A stretch of DNA of 64,000 bases from Bacteroidales bacterium (GCA_023229245.1 JALNZU010000002.1:62001-126000); one strand, 5' to 3'. Shown: positions 43,453-53,181, counted from the stretch's first letter. The notes: generated by a model from the sequence alone, not told the origin. A program made the numbers and translations.

Positions 43453-45747
43453 TTAGAAAAGACTCATTGACACGGTAAGCCCGGCCATGACTACTGATAC
43501 CATTGCCATCAGTTTTATTAGTATGTTGAGTGAGGGGCCGCTCGTATCTTTGAAAGGGTCACCTACTGTATCACCAACGACACCGGCTTTATGAGCTTCG
43601 CTTCCTTTTCCGCCAAAATTTCCTTTCTCGATAAATTTCTTTGCATTATCCCATGCGCCACCAGCATTGTTGAGCATAGAGGCTAAAGTAAAACCTGCTG
43701 TCAGTCCACCTACTAATAGCCCTACAACTCCTGCTACTCCAAGTACCACACCTGTCAGTACAGGTATCACTATAGCTAACAAAGAGGGTATGAGCATTTC
43801 TTTTTGAGCACCTCGTGTAGATATCTCTACGCATTTGGCATATTCGGGAACAGCTTTTCCTTCCATGATACCGGGTATTTCACGAAACTGCCGTCGTACC
43901 TCATTAACCATTGCACCTGCTGCTCTTCCGACGGCTTTCATCGTCATAGCCGAGAACACAAAAGCCATCATAGCTCCAATGAAGATGCCGCTCAGCAGCA
44001 GTGGGTTGAATATAGTCAGGTCATATGCTTCTGCAAAGTCGCGTATGCTTGCTGAGGTAAGCATCACCACTCGTTGTCCTTCAGCGGCCACAGGTACTAT
44101 AGCAGTTTTAGCTGTGTAAAACACCACATTACCTATCTGCCTTATTCCTTCGGTGTTTTCGGCCAACTTACCTATCCACAGCCGGATCTCTTCCATATAA
44201 GCAGCCAGCAGAGCCATAGCTGTCAGTGCAGCCGAGCCTATGGCAAAACCTTTACCCGTAGCAGCTGTAGTGTTTCCTAACATATCCAGTGCATCCGTAC
44301 GCTCTCTTACTTCTTTAGGCAGATGTGCCATCTCGGCATTGCCTCCTGCATTATCAGCAATAGGACCAAATGCATCGGTTGCAAGTGTAATACCAAGTGT
44401 TGACAGCATACCTACTGCAGCAAAACCTATCCCATACACACCCATTGCAAAGTCGTGAAAACCGCCGGCAAAGCCAAACGCAGCAATGATACCCAATACT
44501 ACTGTAGTGACAGGTATCCAGGTAGAGAACATACCTACTGCTATCCCGTCTATGATAGTAGTAGCAGGGCCATGCATTGCTTGTCTTGCAATACCTTTAG
44601 TAGGTTTATATTCGTCTGAAGTGAAATACTCGGTACCTTGCCCAATGATCACCCCTGCTATCAAACCTGCTACGACAGACCCAAAAATACCCCATGAAAT
44701 CCAGCCAAGGTATGTCATCACGGCTACCACGACCAATATAAGCAACGAACTGCCTCCTGTTCCTAAAAGTAGAGCGTTGAGCAAATTTTTCTGTGTAGCA
44801 GTTTCTTTAGTTCTGACAAAGAATATTCCCATTATAGAGATTAGTATTCCTACTGCTGCTACTATCATAGGTGCTATTACAAACTTTTCCTGTTCTGCAC
44901 CGCTTATGTTGGTCAGTGCAGCTCCTAAGGCTGCTGTAGCTAATATAGAGCCGGCGAATGATTCGTACAGGTCGGCACCCATACCTGCCACATCCCCTAC
45001 ATTGTCGCCTACATTATCGGCTATAGTAGCTGGGTTACGCGGGTCATCTTCGGGTATGCCGGCTTCAACTTTTCCAACCAGGTCAGCTCCAACATCAGCT
45101 GCTTTAGTATAGATACCACCTCCTACACGTGCAAATAGTGCTTGGGTAGAAGCTCCCATGCCAAAGGTAAGCATGGTGGTAGTGATCTCAACCATTTTGA
45201 GCTTTTCGGTAGTACCAGGATGTACAAAGGTCAAGCCTAACCAGGAAAGTCCGTGCTGCATATTTTCGGGTGTATATACCCATTTGGTAAGTATCAGATA
45301 CCAGGCAGCTATATCTAAAAGCGCAAATCCAACTACTACCAACCCCATCACAGCTCCGCTTCGAAAAGCTATCTGTAGCCCTTTGTTAAGCGATTGTGTA
45401 GCTCCATGAGCTGTACGCGCAGAGGCATAAGTAGCTGTCTTCATGCCTAAAAAACCACAAAGACCAGAAAAGAATCCACCGGTTAAAAAGGCTACCGGAA
45501 CAAAAGGATTCTGAATCTTCAGATATGCCAATAAGGTAAGCAATACAACAAGGATAAGGAAAACTAAAGTTACAACGGCATATTGACGCTTAAGATAAGC
45601 CATGGCACCATCCCTGACGTATTGAGCTATACGTTTCATTTCATCGGTGCCCTCACTATTCTTCATCATGCTTTTAAAGAAATAGTAAGCAAAAAACAAG
45701 GCTAATACTGATGAGACAGGTATCAGCCAAAAAATTGAATCCATCAT
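43453..45747 (-). CDS. hppA: membrane-bound ion-pumping pyrophosphatase
   Basis: 764-residue integral membrane enzyme with about 16 helices that couples PPi hydrolysis to H+ or Na+ transport. Substrate-site motifs are intact: DVGADLVGKVEAGIPEDDPRNPA, ADNVGDNVGDVAGMGADLYES and, at the C-terminus, GGAWDNAKK and HKAGVVGDTVGDPFKDTSGP. The LGNTTAATGKGFAIGSAAL segment has Ala where K+-independent enzymes have Lys, so it should be of the K+-dependent type, many of which pump Na+. Ion preference cannot be settled here. It is monocistronic, with a full promoter, a palindrome in its leader and a strong terminator. Confidence 0.95.
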   Translation of the reverse strand: MMDSIFWLIPVSSVLALFFAYYFFKSMMKNSEGTDEMKRIAQYVRDGAMAYLKRQYAVVTLVFLILVVLLTLLAYLKIQNPFVPVAFLTGGFFSGLCGFLGMKTATYASARTAHGATQSLNKGLQIAFRSGAVMGLVVVGFALLDIAAWYLILTKWVYTPENMQHGLSWLGLTFVHPGTTEKLKMVEITTTMLTFGMGASTQALFARVGGGIYTKAADVGADLVGKVEAGIPEDDPRNPATIADNVGDNVGDVAGMGADLYESFAGSILATAALGAALTNISGAEQEKFVIAPMIVAAVGILISIMGIFFVRTKETATQKNLLNALLLGTGGSSLLILVVVAVMTYLGWISWGIFGSVVAGLIAGVIIGQGTEYFTSDEYKPTKGIARQAMHGPATTIIDGIAVGMFSTWIPVTTVVLGIIAAFGFAGGFHDFAMGVYGIGFAAVGMLSTLGITLATDAFGPIADNAGGNAEMAHLPKEVRERTDALDMLGNTTAATGKGFAIGSAALTAMALLAAYMEEIRLWIGKLAENTEGIRQIGNVVFYTAKTAIVPVAAEGQRVVMLTSASIRDFAEAYDLTIFNPLLLSGIFIGAMMAFVFSAMTMKAVGRAAGAMVNEVRRQFREIPGIMEGKAVPEYAKCVEISTRGAQKEMLIPSLLAIVIPVLTGVVLGVAGVVGLLVGGLTAGFTLASMLNNAGGAWDNAKKFIEKGNFGGKGSEAHKAGVVGDTVGDPFKDTSGPSLNILIKLMAMVSVVMAGLTVSMSLF

Positions 45748-45893
45748 AATGTGTTGATTTTGGTAATAATTGGTATTGATTTGAAAATAAGTATTTTATG
45801 AAGAAACATTTCTCAACCTGTAAAATTGTTATTTTTATACATAGCCCGGGATAAGTGTTTAATTCCCAACTGCTCAATGAAGTTGCATCAGCC

Positions 45894-45916
45894 TATTTTG
45901 AATTGGATTCAAAATA
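45894..45916. promoter_or_regulatory. 23-bp dyad in the hppA leader
   Basis: Perfect 10-bp inverted repeat, TATTTTGAAT (45894-45903) and ATTCAAAATA (45907-45916), with a TGG centre. It falls about 20-42 bp downstream of the predicted hppA transcript start and has no T-run, so it looks more like a protein-binding site than a terminator. Confidence 0.45.
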
Positions 45917-45942
45917 AAAACTATCATAAAATTGTGAAGGGG

Positions 45943-45973
45943 CAAAAGTAACTACTAATTGAATTGAAACAAA
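45943..45973 (-). promoter_or_regulatory. promoter of hppA
   Basis: On the minus strand TTTG (45973-45970) and TACTTTTG (45950-45943) are 19 bp apart, a full Bacteroidota promoter. The transcript would start near 45936, leaving an unusually long leader of about 190 nt. The rest of the 45748-46095 gap holds no gene. Confidence 0.75.
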
Positions 45974-46095
45974 ACAATATTTTTGTCAGTTCAATTTTGA
46001 ACGATAATTTTTATAGTCCCTGTATCACAAAAAAGCTGCTGATCGGGTAAAATCTTTGTACTTTTATGGACTCAAACTGAATTATTTTGAACCAG

Positions 46096-46680
46096 ATGGA
46101 GAAAAAACTACTCAACATCCACAGTATGAGCTACAGCCAATCGCAGAGTGGCGCCTATACCCTCATACTGCAGGAGGCAGAAGGAAGAAGGAGATTGCCA
46201 ATAGTGATAGGCGGATTTGAAGCTCAAAGTATTGCACTTGGCATTGAAAGGCTGCAATCTTCCCGACCAATGACTCACGACCTGATGAAAAACTTTGCCA
46301 TATTTTTTGGGATCGATATAGTCGAAGTGATCATAAACAAATTCAAAGACGGTATTTTCTATGCATTGCTGATCTGTAAGCAGGATAATAAACTCAGTGA
46401 AATTGATTCACGTACCTCCGATGCGGTGGCCCTGGCTATCCGTTTCAACTGCCCTATATACACATACGACAGCATTTTACAGGAAGCCGGTATCGTCATG
46501 GAAGATGAAATAACAATTGCTGATCCCACTGAGACAGCCGAAACTGATGAGGACGATAAGTTCTCCCAATATCTCACTAAAGAATTGGAAAAGATGCTGC
46601 AAGAAGCCATTGATAAGGAAGACTTTGAACGGGCATCTGTGCTTAGAGATGAAATCAAGAAAAGAAAAGCTAAGGACTAA
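46096..46680 (+). CDS. DUF151 bifunctional nuclease-type protein with C-terminal UVR motif
   Basis: 194 residues from the ATG at 46096 (MEKKLLNIHSMSY); a TTG nine bases earlier is also in frame. The DUF151 domain covers about 1-135: AYTLILQEAEGRRRLPIVIGGFEAQSIAL and ISEIDSRTSDAVALAIRFNCPIY-type segments are family hallmarks. The C-terminus has a UVR (UvrB/UvrC) motif, about 158-192 (LEKMLQEAIDKEDFERASVLRDEIKKR), as in many Bacteroidota members. Plant and bacterial DUF151 proteins have been described as nucleases with RNase and DNase activity; here that is family inference. It is 21 bp upstream of the nucleoside transporter and probably in one transcript with it. Confidence 0.88.
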   Translation: MEKKLLNIHSMSYSQSQSGAYTLILQEAEGRRRLPIVIGGFEAQSIALGIERLQSSRPMTHDLMKNFAIFFGIDIVEVIINKFKDGIFYALLICKQDNKLSEIDSRTSDAVALAIRFNCPIYTYDSILQEAGIVMEDEITIADPTETAETDEDDKFSQYLTKELEKMLQEAIDKEDFERASVLRDEIKKRKAKD

Positions 46681-46701
46681 TTCATAAACCTTAATTTAAA
46701 T

Positions 46702-48213
46702 ATGATGCCAAAAAGACTCAGTGCATGCTTCCTTTTATTGTTTATAACCTTCTTATCATCAACCATATGGGCACAGGAGCCTACTAACTCCTCAGAAGCA
46801 GATACAGCCCTTGGAAATGAAACCATAGTGAGTGTTGCGATAGATCAAACACCTGATAGCACATCGGAAACCATAGACAAAAGCAATCTGTTGGATTTGA
46901 ATCGAAGTAGTGGCTTTAAACCAATGACAATACTTCGTGGATTATTAGGGATGCTGTCGCTTATACTGATTGCATTTATCTTCAGCACTAACAGAAAAGC
47001 AGTCAGCTGGCGTGTAGTTTTTATAGGGTTAGGGATACAAATAGCCTTAGCAGTTGGAGTATTGTATGTGCCGTTCATACAAGCCTTTTTCGAGTTTGTC
47101 GGAAAGTTGTTTGTCTTAGTATTGGATTTCACTAAGGCAGGTACTGAGTTTTTGTTCAAAAGTTTTGGCAGTAACGAGATAGAGACTGCCTTACAAAATT
47201 TTGCGGTACAGATACTACCGACTATCATCTTCTTTTCGGCATTGACCAGTCTGTTATTTTATTTAGGTATCATTCAAAAGGTGGTGAAAGCAATGGCCTG
47301 GGTAATGATCAAACTGTTGAACCTAAGTGGAGCTGAAAGTCTATCGGTAACGGGCAACATCTTTTTAGGGCAAACAGAAGCCCCATTAATGATCAAAGCC
47401 TATTTGTCGCGTATGAACAAATCGGAGATATTATTAGTGATGCTTGGTGGTATGGCTACATTGGCCGGAGGTGTATTAGCTGTATATATCAGCTTCTTAG
47501 GTGGTAACGATCCGGTTCAACGACTACTTTTTGCCAAGCATCTGCTTACTGCTTCTGTTATGGCAGCGCCAGGAGCAGTAGTGATCTCCAAGATATTAGT
47601 TCCACAAACCGAGCCTATCGATAAAACTCTTGAAGTTACTAAAGAACAGATTGGGAGTAATGTATTGGATGCCATCTCGAATGGCACTACCGAAGGGTTG
47701 AAATTAGCCGTGAACGTGGCAGCTATGCTGTTAGTTTTCATTGCGTTTATTGCGATGTTCAATTATATCACTGTATATATAGGTGACTTGTTCGGATTGA
47801 ACGAGCATATCAGCAACCTGAGCGACGGAAGATATAATGAGTTATCGCTACAATTCATGTTAGGCTATATATTTTCGCCGGTGATGTGGCTTATTGGAGT
47901 TAATATACACGATATCACATTATTAGGTCGCTTATTAGGTGAAAAGGTCATCATGACCGAGTTTATCGGTTATCTGAGTCTCTCCGAGCTGAAAGCCGCA
48001 CAGGCATTCACCGATCCAAAGTCTATCATCATAGCTACTTATATGCTTTGTGGCTTTGCTAACTTTGCTTCCATAGGTATTCAAATAGGCGGGATAGGGT
48101 CTTTGGCACCCAATCAACGAGTACTTTTATCAAAATATGGGATGCGAGCCCTACTTGGCGGCTCTATAGCTTCCCTTTTATCGGCAACCATTATAGGAAT
48201 GCTGATAGGGTAA
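46702..48213 (+). CDS. concentrative nucleoside transporter (NupC/CNT family) with signal-like extension
   Basis: 503 residues. The transporter body (about 75-500) has the CNT layout: VVFIGLGIQIALAVGVLYVPF at the N-side, the NIFLGQTEAPLMIKAYLSRM motif of the substrate site, AVYISFLGG, and the C-terminal GFANFASIGIQIGGIGSLAPNQR block. It imports nucleosides with Na+ or H+. Ahead of this lies an extension of about 70 residues that starts with a cleavable-looking signal (FLLLFITFLSSTIWAQ) and continues as an acidic Ser/Thr-rich linker. E. coli NupC lacks this. ATG at 46702 or 46705. The gene is followed by thyA and folA on the same strand. Confidence 0.9.
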   Translation: MMPKRLSACFLLLFITFLSSTIWAQEPTNSSEADTALGNETIVSVAIDQTPDSTSETIDKSNLLDLNRSSGFKPMTILRGLLGMLSLILIAFIFSTNRKAVSWRVVFIGLGIQIALAVGVLYVPFIQAFFEFVGKLFVLVLDFTKAGTEFLFKSFGSNEIETALQNFAVQILPTIIFFSALTSLLFYLGIIQKVVKAMAWVMIKLLNLSGAESLSVTGNIFLGQTEAPLMIKAYLSRMNKSEILLVMLGGMATLAGGVLAVYISFLGGNDPVQRLLFAKHLLTASVMAAPGAVVISKILVPQTEPIDKTLEVTKEQIGSNVLDAISNGTTEGLKLAVNVAAMLLVFIAFIAMFNYITVYIGDLFGLNEHISNLSDGRYNELSLQFMLGYIFSPVMWLIGVNIHDITLLGRLLGEKVIMTEFIGYLSLSELKAAQAFTDPKSIIIATYMLCGFANFASIGIQIGGIGSLAPNQRVLLSKYGMRALLGGSIASLLSATIIGMLIG

Positions 48214-48282
48214 GCCCTGCGATTTCTATAGCACCATCGCATGAAATTGCTTTACCTGCAAATATGTATAAACTTTAAACAG

Positions 48283-49107
48283 ATGCAACAGTATATAGAC
48301 CTTATTCGACTTGTATTAGATCAGGGTATCGAAAAAAATGATCGCACCGGAACGGGAACCCTTAGTATCTTTGGACACCAGATGCGCTTTGACCTGACAG
48401 ATGGTTTTCCGCTGCTAACCACTAAGAAGCTGCATCTGCGTTCTATCATACACGAGTTGTTGTGGTTTCTTCAGGGAAATACCAATATCAGGTATCTAAA
48501 CCAAAATCGCGTTACCATATGGGATGAGTGGGCTGATGAACATGGAGATCTGGGACCTATATACGGTGCTCAATGGCGCAACTGGAACAACGAAGGCATT
48601 GACCAGATCAGTCAGGTAGTGGAAAGTATCCGACACAATCCGGATAGCCGCCGACATATAGTAGCCGCATGGAATCCATCGGTACTACCTGTCTCAGGTA
48701 AAAGTTTTGCAGAAAACGTTGCCGTAGGCAATGCGGCCCTCCCACCCTGTCATGCATGGTTTCAGTTTTATGTAGCCAATCAAACTCTCTCTTGTCAGAT
48801 GTATCAACGAAGTGCTGATGTTTTCCTTGGAGTGCCATTTAATATTGCCTCATACGCACTGCTAACCATGATGATGGCTCAGGTGACTGACCTAAAGCCC
48901 GGTAGCTTTATCCTGACATTGGGTGATGCACATATTTATCTGAATCATCTGAATCAGGTGAGAGAGCAGATAAGCAGAGAACCACGCAAACTAGCCCGCA
49001 TGATCATCAATCAAAAGCGGACTTCAATATTCGATTTTCAATACGACGACTTCCACCTTGAAGGCTACGACCCACATCCTCATATAAAAGGTGAAATAGC
49101 CGTTTAA
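48283..49107 (+). CDS. thyA: thymidylate synthase
   Basis: 274 residues from the ATG at 48283 ([15 protein letters not shown]); the frame continues 14 residues upstream but family members begin here. It methylates dUMP using methylene-tetrahydrofolate. Key parts: [22 protein letters not shown] (folate/phosphate Arg), the catalytic Cys in [36 protein letters not shown] and the C-terminal [21 protein letters not shown]. Compared with the E. coli enzyme there are about 13 extra residues just before the active-site Cys (around [16 protein letters not shown]). It is 13 bp upstream of folA, which recycles the dihydrofolate it makes. Confidence 0.95.
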   Translation: MQQYIDLIRLVLDQGIEKNDRTGTGTLSIFGHQMRFDLTDGFPLLTTKKLHLRSIIHELLWFLQGNTNIRYLNQNRVTIWDEWADEHGDLGPIYGAQWRNWNNEGIDQISQVVESIRHNPDSRRHIVAAWNPSVLPVSGKSFAENVAVGNAALPPCHAWFQFYVANQTLSCQMYQRSADVFLGVPFNIASYALLTMMMAQVTDLKPGSFILTLGDAHIYLNHLNQVREQISREPRKLARMIINQKRTSIFDFQYDDFHLEGYDPHPHIKGEIAV

Positions 49108-49120
49108 CCATTTGTATAGC

Positions 49121-49633
49121 ATGGAACAAAAAAAACCTCTAATTACTTTCATAGTCGCCTATTCCTTAAACAGAGCTATAGGTAAAGACAATCAATTACC
49201 CTGGCATATCAGCAACGATTTAAAACGGTTTAAAAAAATCACCTTAAACCATACAGTTATTATGGGACGAAGCACTTTTTTATCTTTACCGGCAGGCCCA
49301 CTGCCAAAGAGAAGAAACATAGTGTTGAGCCGTAGCCTGAATCAGAGCGATGGGACAGCTTTTGAAGTAGCAAATACTATAGATCAGGTGTTCGAAAAAG
49401 TCAAAGGAGAAGATGAGGTTTTCATCATTGGTGGAGCCTCAGTATTTGAACAATTTTTACCCTTAGCCGATAAGCTTTTCCTTACTATCATCGAAAAAGA
49501 TATAGAAGCCGATACTTTTTTTCCGGAAGTAGATTTCAGCAATTGGAAGCGGCTGTCGCAGGAGACCATCTCGGATGATCCACAAAATGATTTTGTGTAT
49601 CGCTACGAGACCTGGGTTCGTACTCAAAGCTGA
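49121..49633 (+). CDS. folA: dihydrofolate reductase
   Basis: 170 residues from the ATG at 49121 (MEQKKPLITFIVAYSLNRAIG). It regenerates tetrahydrofolate with NADPH. Conserved blocks are AIGKDNQLPWHISNDLKRFKKIT (substrate acid Asp within the helix), VIMGRSTFLSLP (NADPH-binding), RRNIVLSRS and VFIIGGASVFEQFLPLADKLFLTII (Gly-Gly loop). It is the second gene of the thyA-folA pair and lies 13 bp from the convergent secreted-protein gene. Confidence 0.95.
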   Translation: MEQKKPLITFIVAYSLNRAIGKDNQLPWHISNDLKRFKKITLNHTVIMGRSTFLSLPAGPLPKRRNIVLSRSLNQSDGTAFEVANTIDQVFEKVKGEDEVFIIGGASVFEQFLPLADKLFLTIIEKDIEADTFFPEVDFSNWKRLSQETISDDPQNDFVYRYETWVRTQS

Positions 49634-49646
49634 TTGGATAGGGATA

Positions 49647-50915
49647 TCAGGTTTTTTGTTTTTTCTTTTTTGCTGCCGGAAACAATATATTATTCAATAT
49701 AAGCCGGTATCCGGGTGAGTTAGGATATAAATCCAATTCGGTAGGTGGGTCGCCTATGAAATGCTGATAATCTTCAGGATCGTGCCCACCGTAGAAGGTC
49801 CAGAATCCATTTCCAAAAGTACCGTGTATGTATCGGTCTTCATGAAAAGCCTGATTATCTCCTAAGACAATGACTTCCGATTTCACAAAATCTTTATTAA
49901 AAGCAGTGGTTTGTCCCATAAACCCTTTGATGACTTTGTTATGGTTTTGGGTCAGCATTGTTGGGACAGGGTCCCATTTAGCCGAAAACTCAAAAAGTGA
50001 GAAATAGTCGTTACTCTGATTGATAGCCCTTGAACGATAGTGGCTTACATCAATATTTGAGATGGCATATTCAGTTGGATTGACTACCACACTGAAATCT
50101 GTGAATGCAAAGCAGTTATCATAGTTTAGTCTTTCCGGGTCGCCGGGTCGTATAGGGTCACCGTCAAACATCACATCACATATATCCAATCCGTCGGCGG
50201 CCAATGCAATATCATAGCTGTCGGTAGCTGAGCACATGGCAAACATATAGCCGCCACCTGCAACAAACTCACGTATCTTATGGACTACCGCTAATTTAAG
50301 CTGCGAAACTTTTGTAAAACCATGCCGTTGTGCCGTAGCTTCCTGCAGCTTGACATCTTCCTGATACCAGGGAAAGTGCCTGTATCTAGCCCAAAACTTG
50401 CCGTATTGTCCTGTAAAATCTTCATGATGCAGATGCAACCAGTCGTACATTGGCAATACTCCTTCCAACACTTCGTCATCGTAAACCACGTCGTACGGTA
50501 TTTCGGCATAGGTTAAAACCAAAGTTACTGCATCATCCCAGGGTAGTTTATTTTTCGGAGAATAGACGGCTATACGCGGTACTTTTTGCAGCTTCATCTC
50601 GTCCATATTACTTCCCATATCGGCTATTTCGGCTAATATAGAAGTTGCCTGCGCATCGGCAATGACCTGATACGAAACATTTCGAAGCTTACATTCTTTT
50701 TCAAAACTTTCGTGATACGGGATAAGATAACTACCGCCTCTGTAATTCAACAACCAGCTTATTTCTAAATCGTGCTGCAACACCCAATAGGCTATCCCAT
50801 ACGCTTTTAAATGATTTCGCTGGGTCTGATCCATAGGAATAAGCAGATAGGCCGCCTGGGAAACACCTATATGCAACAAAAAAATAATTAAAAACAGTTG
50901 GACAACTTTCTTCAT
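49647..50915 (-). CDS. secreted protein of unknown function (family labelled asparagine synthetase B in databases)
   Basis: 422 residues from the ATG at 50915 (MKKVVQLFLIIFLLHIGVSQA), a clean signal peptide. The mature protein begins AYLLIPMDQTQRNHLKAYG and contains LNYRGGSYLIPYHE, PRIAVYSPKNKLPWDDAVTLVLTYAEIPYDVVYDDEVL and AGGGYMFAMCSATDSYDIALAADG. Relatives in Bacteroidota carry the label asparagine synthetase B, but I see no amidotransferase N-terminal Cys and no SGGLDS ATP-pyrophosphatase loop, and the protein is exported. It resembles a class I glutamine-amidotransferase-like fold of the type used by exported proteins, with a Cys in MFAMCSATD. The label should be treated as wrong until tested. 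Confidence 0.72.
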   Translation of the reverse strand: MKKVVQLFLIIFLLHIGVSQAAYLLIPMDQTQRNHLKAYGIAYWVLQHDLEISWLLNYRGGSYLIPYHESFEKECKLRNVSYQVIADAQATSILAEIADMGSNMDEMKLQKVPRIAVYSPKNKLPWDDAVTLVLTYAEIPYDVVYDDEVLEGVLPMYDWLHLHHEDFTGQYGKFWARYRHFPWYQEDVKLQEATAQRHGFTKVSQLKLAVVHKIREFVAGGGYMFAMCSATDSYDIALAADGLDICDVMFDGDPIRPGDPERLNYDNCFAFTDFSVVVNPTEYAISNIDVSHYRSRAINQSNDYFSLFEFSAKWDPVPTMLTQNHNKVIKGFMGQTTAFNKDFVKSEVIVLGDNQAFHEDRYIHGTFGNGFWTFYGGHDPEDYQHFIGDPPTELDLYPNSPGYRLILNNILFPAAKKKKQKT

Positions 50916-51051
50916 AGATTTGCGAAAATACATAAAACTAGCTTGTGAATGTTACAGGATAAACCTGGATTGCTGGAGCTGCCGGTAAAAAGGAAGCGCA
51001 TAATTACATCTTACTTTTGATTTGATCAACGATATGTCATCGAAGTAAAGT

Positions 51052-52626
51052 TTAAAACTCGGATGTAAAATGAAAATTGATATCGGGATATTTATCCATA
51101 GCTGTTTGCAATGTGTATGGTGAATCAGCCAGAAACACATCTCGTCCTTCTTTATCTACAGCCAATTGAGCTGATTTACGGGTTTTAAAATCGTCTAATG
51201 CAGCTTTATTATCGCTTATTATCCATGCTGTTTTATACAGGTTGATAGGTTCGTATCTGCAACTTGCGCCGTATTCGTGCAGCAATCGGTATTGGATCAC
51301 TTCAAACTGCAATGCTCCTACTGTTCCAATAATTTTTCTCCCGGATATTTTTCCTGTAAAAAGCTGTGCCACACCTTCATCCATCAGCTGATCCAAGCCT
51401 TTTGCCAGCTGCTTTGATTTCATTGGATCGGCATTTTCCACATATCTGAACAGCTCGGGTGAGAAATGAGGTATGCCTTTGTAGTGCAGTATCTCTCCTG
51501 CCGATAAGGTGTCGCCTATTTTAAAATTACCTGAATCATACAAGCCTACTATATCACCTGGAAACATTTCTTCAACTATAGTTTTGCGTTGTGCCATAAA
51601 TCCAGTAGGGTTTGAAAATTTCAGCTTACGGTTCAGACGGATATGATGATACGGAGTGTTGCGTTCAAACCTACCCGAAACTATTCTCACAAAAGCAATT
51701 CTGTCGCGATGGTTAGGGTCCATATTGGCGTGTATCTTAAAAACGAATCCTGTGAACGATGGTTCGTTGGGCTGTACAAATCGTTCTAGTGCTTGTCGTC
51801 CAACCGGAGAAGGTGAGATACGAAGGAAGCAGTCTAAAAGCTCGCGCACACCGAAATTATTCAATGCACTTCCAAAAAACAGCGGGCATAATGTACCGTT
51901 CAGGTATTCATCTACTTCAAATTCCGGATATACTCCTTCTATCAGTTGGAGATCGTCACGTAAAATACCGGCATCGCTACCTATATACTGGACTAAAAAC
52001 GGATTTTGCACATCATTAAATGCAATTCCTTTCTCAGCTTTTTGTTTATTGGGTTCAAACAAATACAGATTACGATCAAAAATATTATACACACCTTTAA
52101 AGTCGGTTCCCATACCAATAGGCCAGCTCAAGGGTGTTAGCATAAGATCTAGCTTATCTTCTATTTCATCCATTAGATCAAACGGGTCTTTTCCGGGTCG
52201 GTCTAATTTATTGACAAACACAATAATAGGTATTTGACGCATCCTGCAAACCTTTACCAACTTTTCTGTTTGAGGCTCAACTCCTTTGGCTGCATCAATC
52301 ACCACTATCACGCTATCAACAGCAGTGAGGGTTCTATAGGTATCTTCGGCAAAATCCTGATGCCCGGGTGTATCCAATATGTTTATTTTGAATCCTTTAT
52401 ATTCAAAACCCATAACAGAAGTAGCCACAGATATACCCCGCTGTCGTTCTATCTCCATCCAGTCGGATGTAGCGGTCTTAACTATTTTATTGGATTTCAC
52501 GGCGCCAGCTTCCTGTATAGCTCCTCCAAAAAGTAATAATTTTTCGGTAAGGGTTGTCTTTCCGGCATCAGGATGGCTGATGATAGCAAAAGTTCGGCGA
52601 CGTGTTATCTCGTCATGAAAAAGCAT
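51052..52626 (-). CDS. prfC: peptide chain release factor 3
   Basis: 524 residues from the ATG at 52626; a start at 52668 would lie upstream of the promoter -7 box. This translational GTPase frees RF1/RF2 from the ribosome after termination. G1 is [21 protein letters not shown]2 is the RGISV region after DWMEIERQ, G3 is [18 protein letters not shown], and G4 is [23 protein letters not shown]-like domains II and III follow. The order and the [12 protein letters not shown] segment separate it from EF-G. Single gene with its own promoter. Confidence 0.95.
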   Translation of the reverse strand: MLFHDEITRRRTFAIISHPDAGKTTLTEKLLLFGGAIQEAGAVKSNKIVKTATSDWMEIERQRGISVATSVMGFEYKGFKINILDTPGHQDFAEDTYRTLTAVDSVIVVIDAAKGVEPQTEKLVKVCRMRQIPIIVFVNKLDRPGKDPFDLMDEIEDKLDLMLTPLSWPIGMGTDFKGVYNIFDRNLYLFEPNKQKAEKGIAFNDVQNPFLVQYIGSDAGILRDDLQLIEGVYPEFEVDEYLNGTLCPLFFGSALNNFGVRELLDCFLRISPSPVGRQALERFVQPNEPSFTGFVFKIHANMDPNHRDRIAFVRIVSGRFERNTPYHHIRLNRKLKFSNPTGFMAQRKTIVEEMFPGDIVGLYDSGNFKIGDTLSAGEILHYKGIPHFSPELFRYVENADPMKSKQLAKGLDQLMDEGVAQLFTGKISGRKIIGTVGALQFEVIQYRLLHEYGASCRYEPINLYKTAWIISDNKAALDDFKTRKSAQLAVDKEGRDVFLADSPYTLQTAMDKYPDINFHFTSEF

Positions 52627-52641
52627 AAAAAAAATTTCGGA

Positions 52642-52674
52642 CAAAGATAAGTGGAAAACAGAAGACATATCAAA
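52642..52674 (-). promoter_or_regulatory. promoter of prfC
   Basis: Minus strand TTTG (52674-52671) and TATCTTTG (52649-52642) are 21 bp apart. The transcript would begin about 9 nt before the ATG at 52626, a very short leader. Confidence 0.7.
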
Positions 52675-52818
52675 TTTTTTCTATACGTCATCAAGCAGGC
52701 AAAAGTGATCATACGATTGAATATTGACTATATGTCAAATCTATTTTTCTGTGTTATAGTTCCTTTCTCCATACTGACGATTATTTCATAGCAACGCCTT
52801 ATTATTTTCTTTAATCCG

Positions 52819-52826
52819 TATCTTTG
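52819..52826 (+). promoter_or_regulatory. -7 element of trxA
   Basis: TATCTTTG, a consensus -7 box, 37 bp upstream of the trxA ATG at 52864. No TTTG at the -33 position. Confidence 0.55.
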
Positions 52827-52863
52827 CCGTCTAATATTTTTTTATTATCAAATCATTTTTATT

Positions 52864-53181
52864 ATGGCAATTCATGTAACAGATGCCGACTTCAACGAAG
52901 TCGTTTTACAATCGGAGGTTCCGGTTATTGTTGATTTTTGGGCTGTTTGGTGTGGGCCATGTCGTATGGTAGGACCTATAGTTGAAGACATTGGCAACGA
53001 ATACAATGGCAGAGCAAAAGCAGTAAAGCTTGATGTAGATAATAATCCGGCTGTAGCAGCTAAGTATGGTATCCGCAATATTCCTACTCTGTTGTTTTTC
53101 AAAGGTGGAGAAGTCGTTGACAAGCAAGTAGGTGCTGTTCCCAAACAGGTTTTAGTCAAGAAATTAGAGGCACTGTTATAA
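52864..53181 (+). CDS. trxA: thioredoxin
   Basis: 105-residue cytoplasmic disulfide reductant, full family length. The redox centre is Cys30-Gly-Pro-Cys33 in FWAVWCGPCRM, with the conserved cis-Pro in RNIPTLLFF (about residue 75) and FKGGEVVDKQVGAVPK near the C-terminus. It is followed 55 bp later by the DUF58 gene and may share its transcript. Confidence 0.97.
   Translation: MAIHVTDADFNEVVLQSEVPVIVDFWAVWCGPCRMVGPIVEDIGNEYNGRAKAVKLDVDNNPAVAAKYGIRNIPTLLFFKGGEVVDKQVGAVPKQVLVKKLEALL

Noticed and set aside
44486..45112. 208-codon plus-strand frame opposite hppA
   Set aside because: Low-complexity Pro/Ile/Ala translation that mirrors the membrane helices of hppA; no start context or domain.
51656..52237. 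193-codon plus-strand frame opposite prfC
   Set aside because: Ser/Arg-rich shadow of a well-supported GTPase gene.
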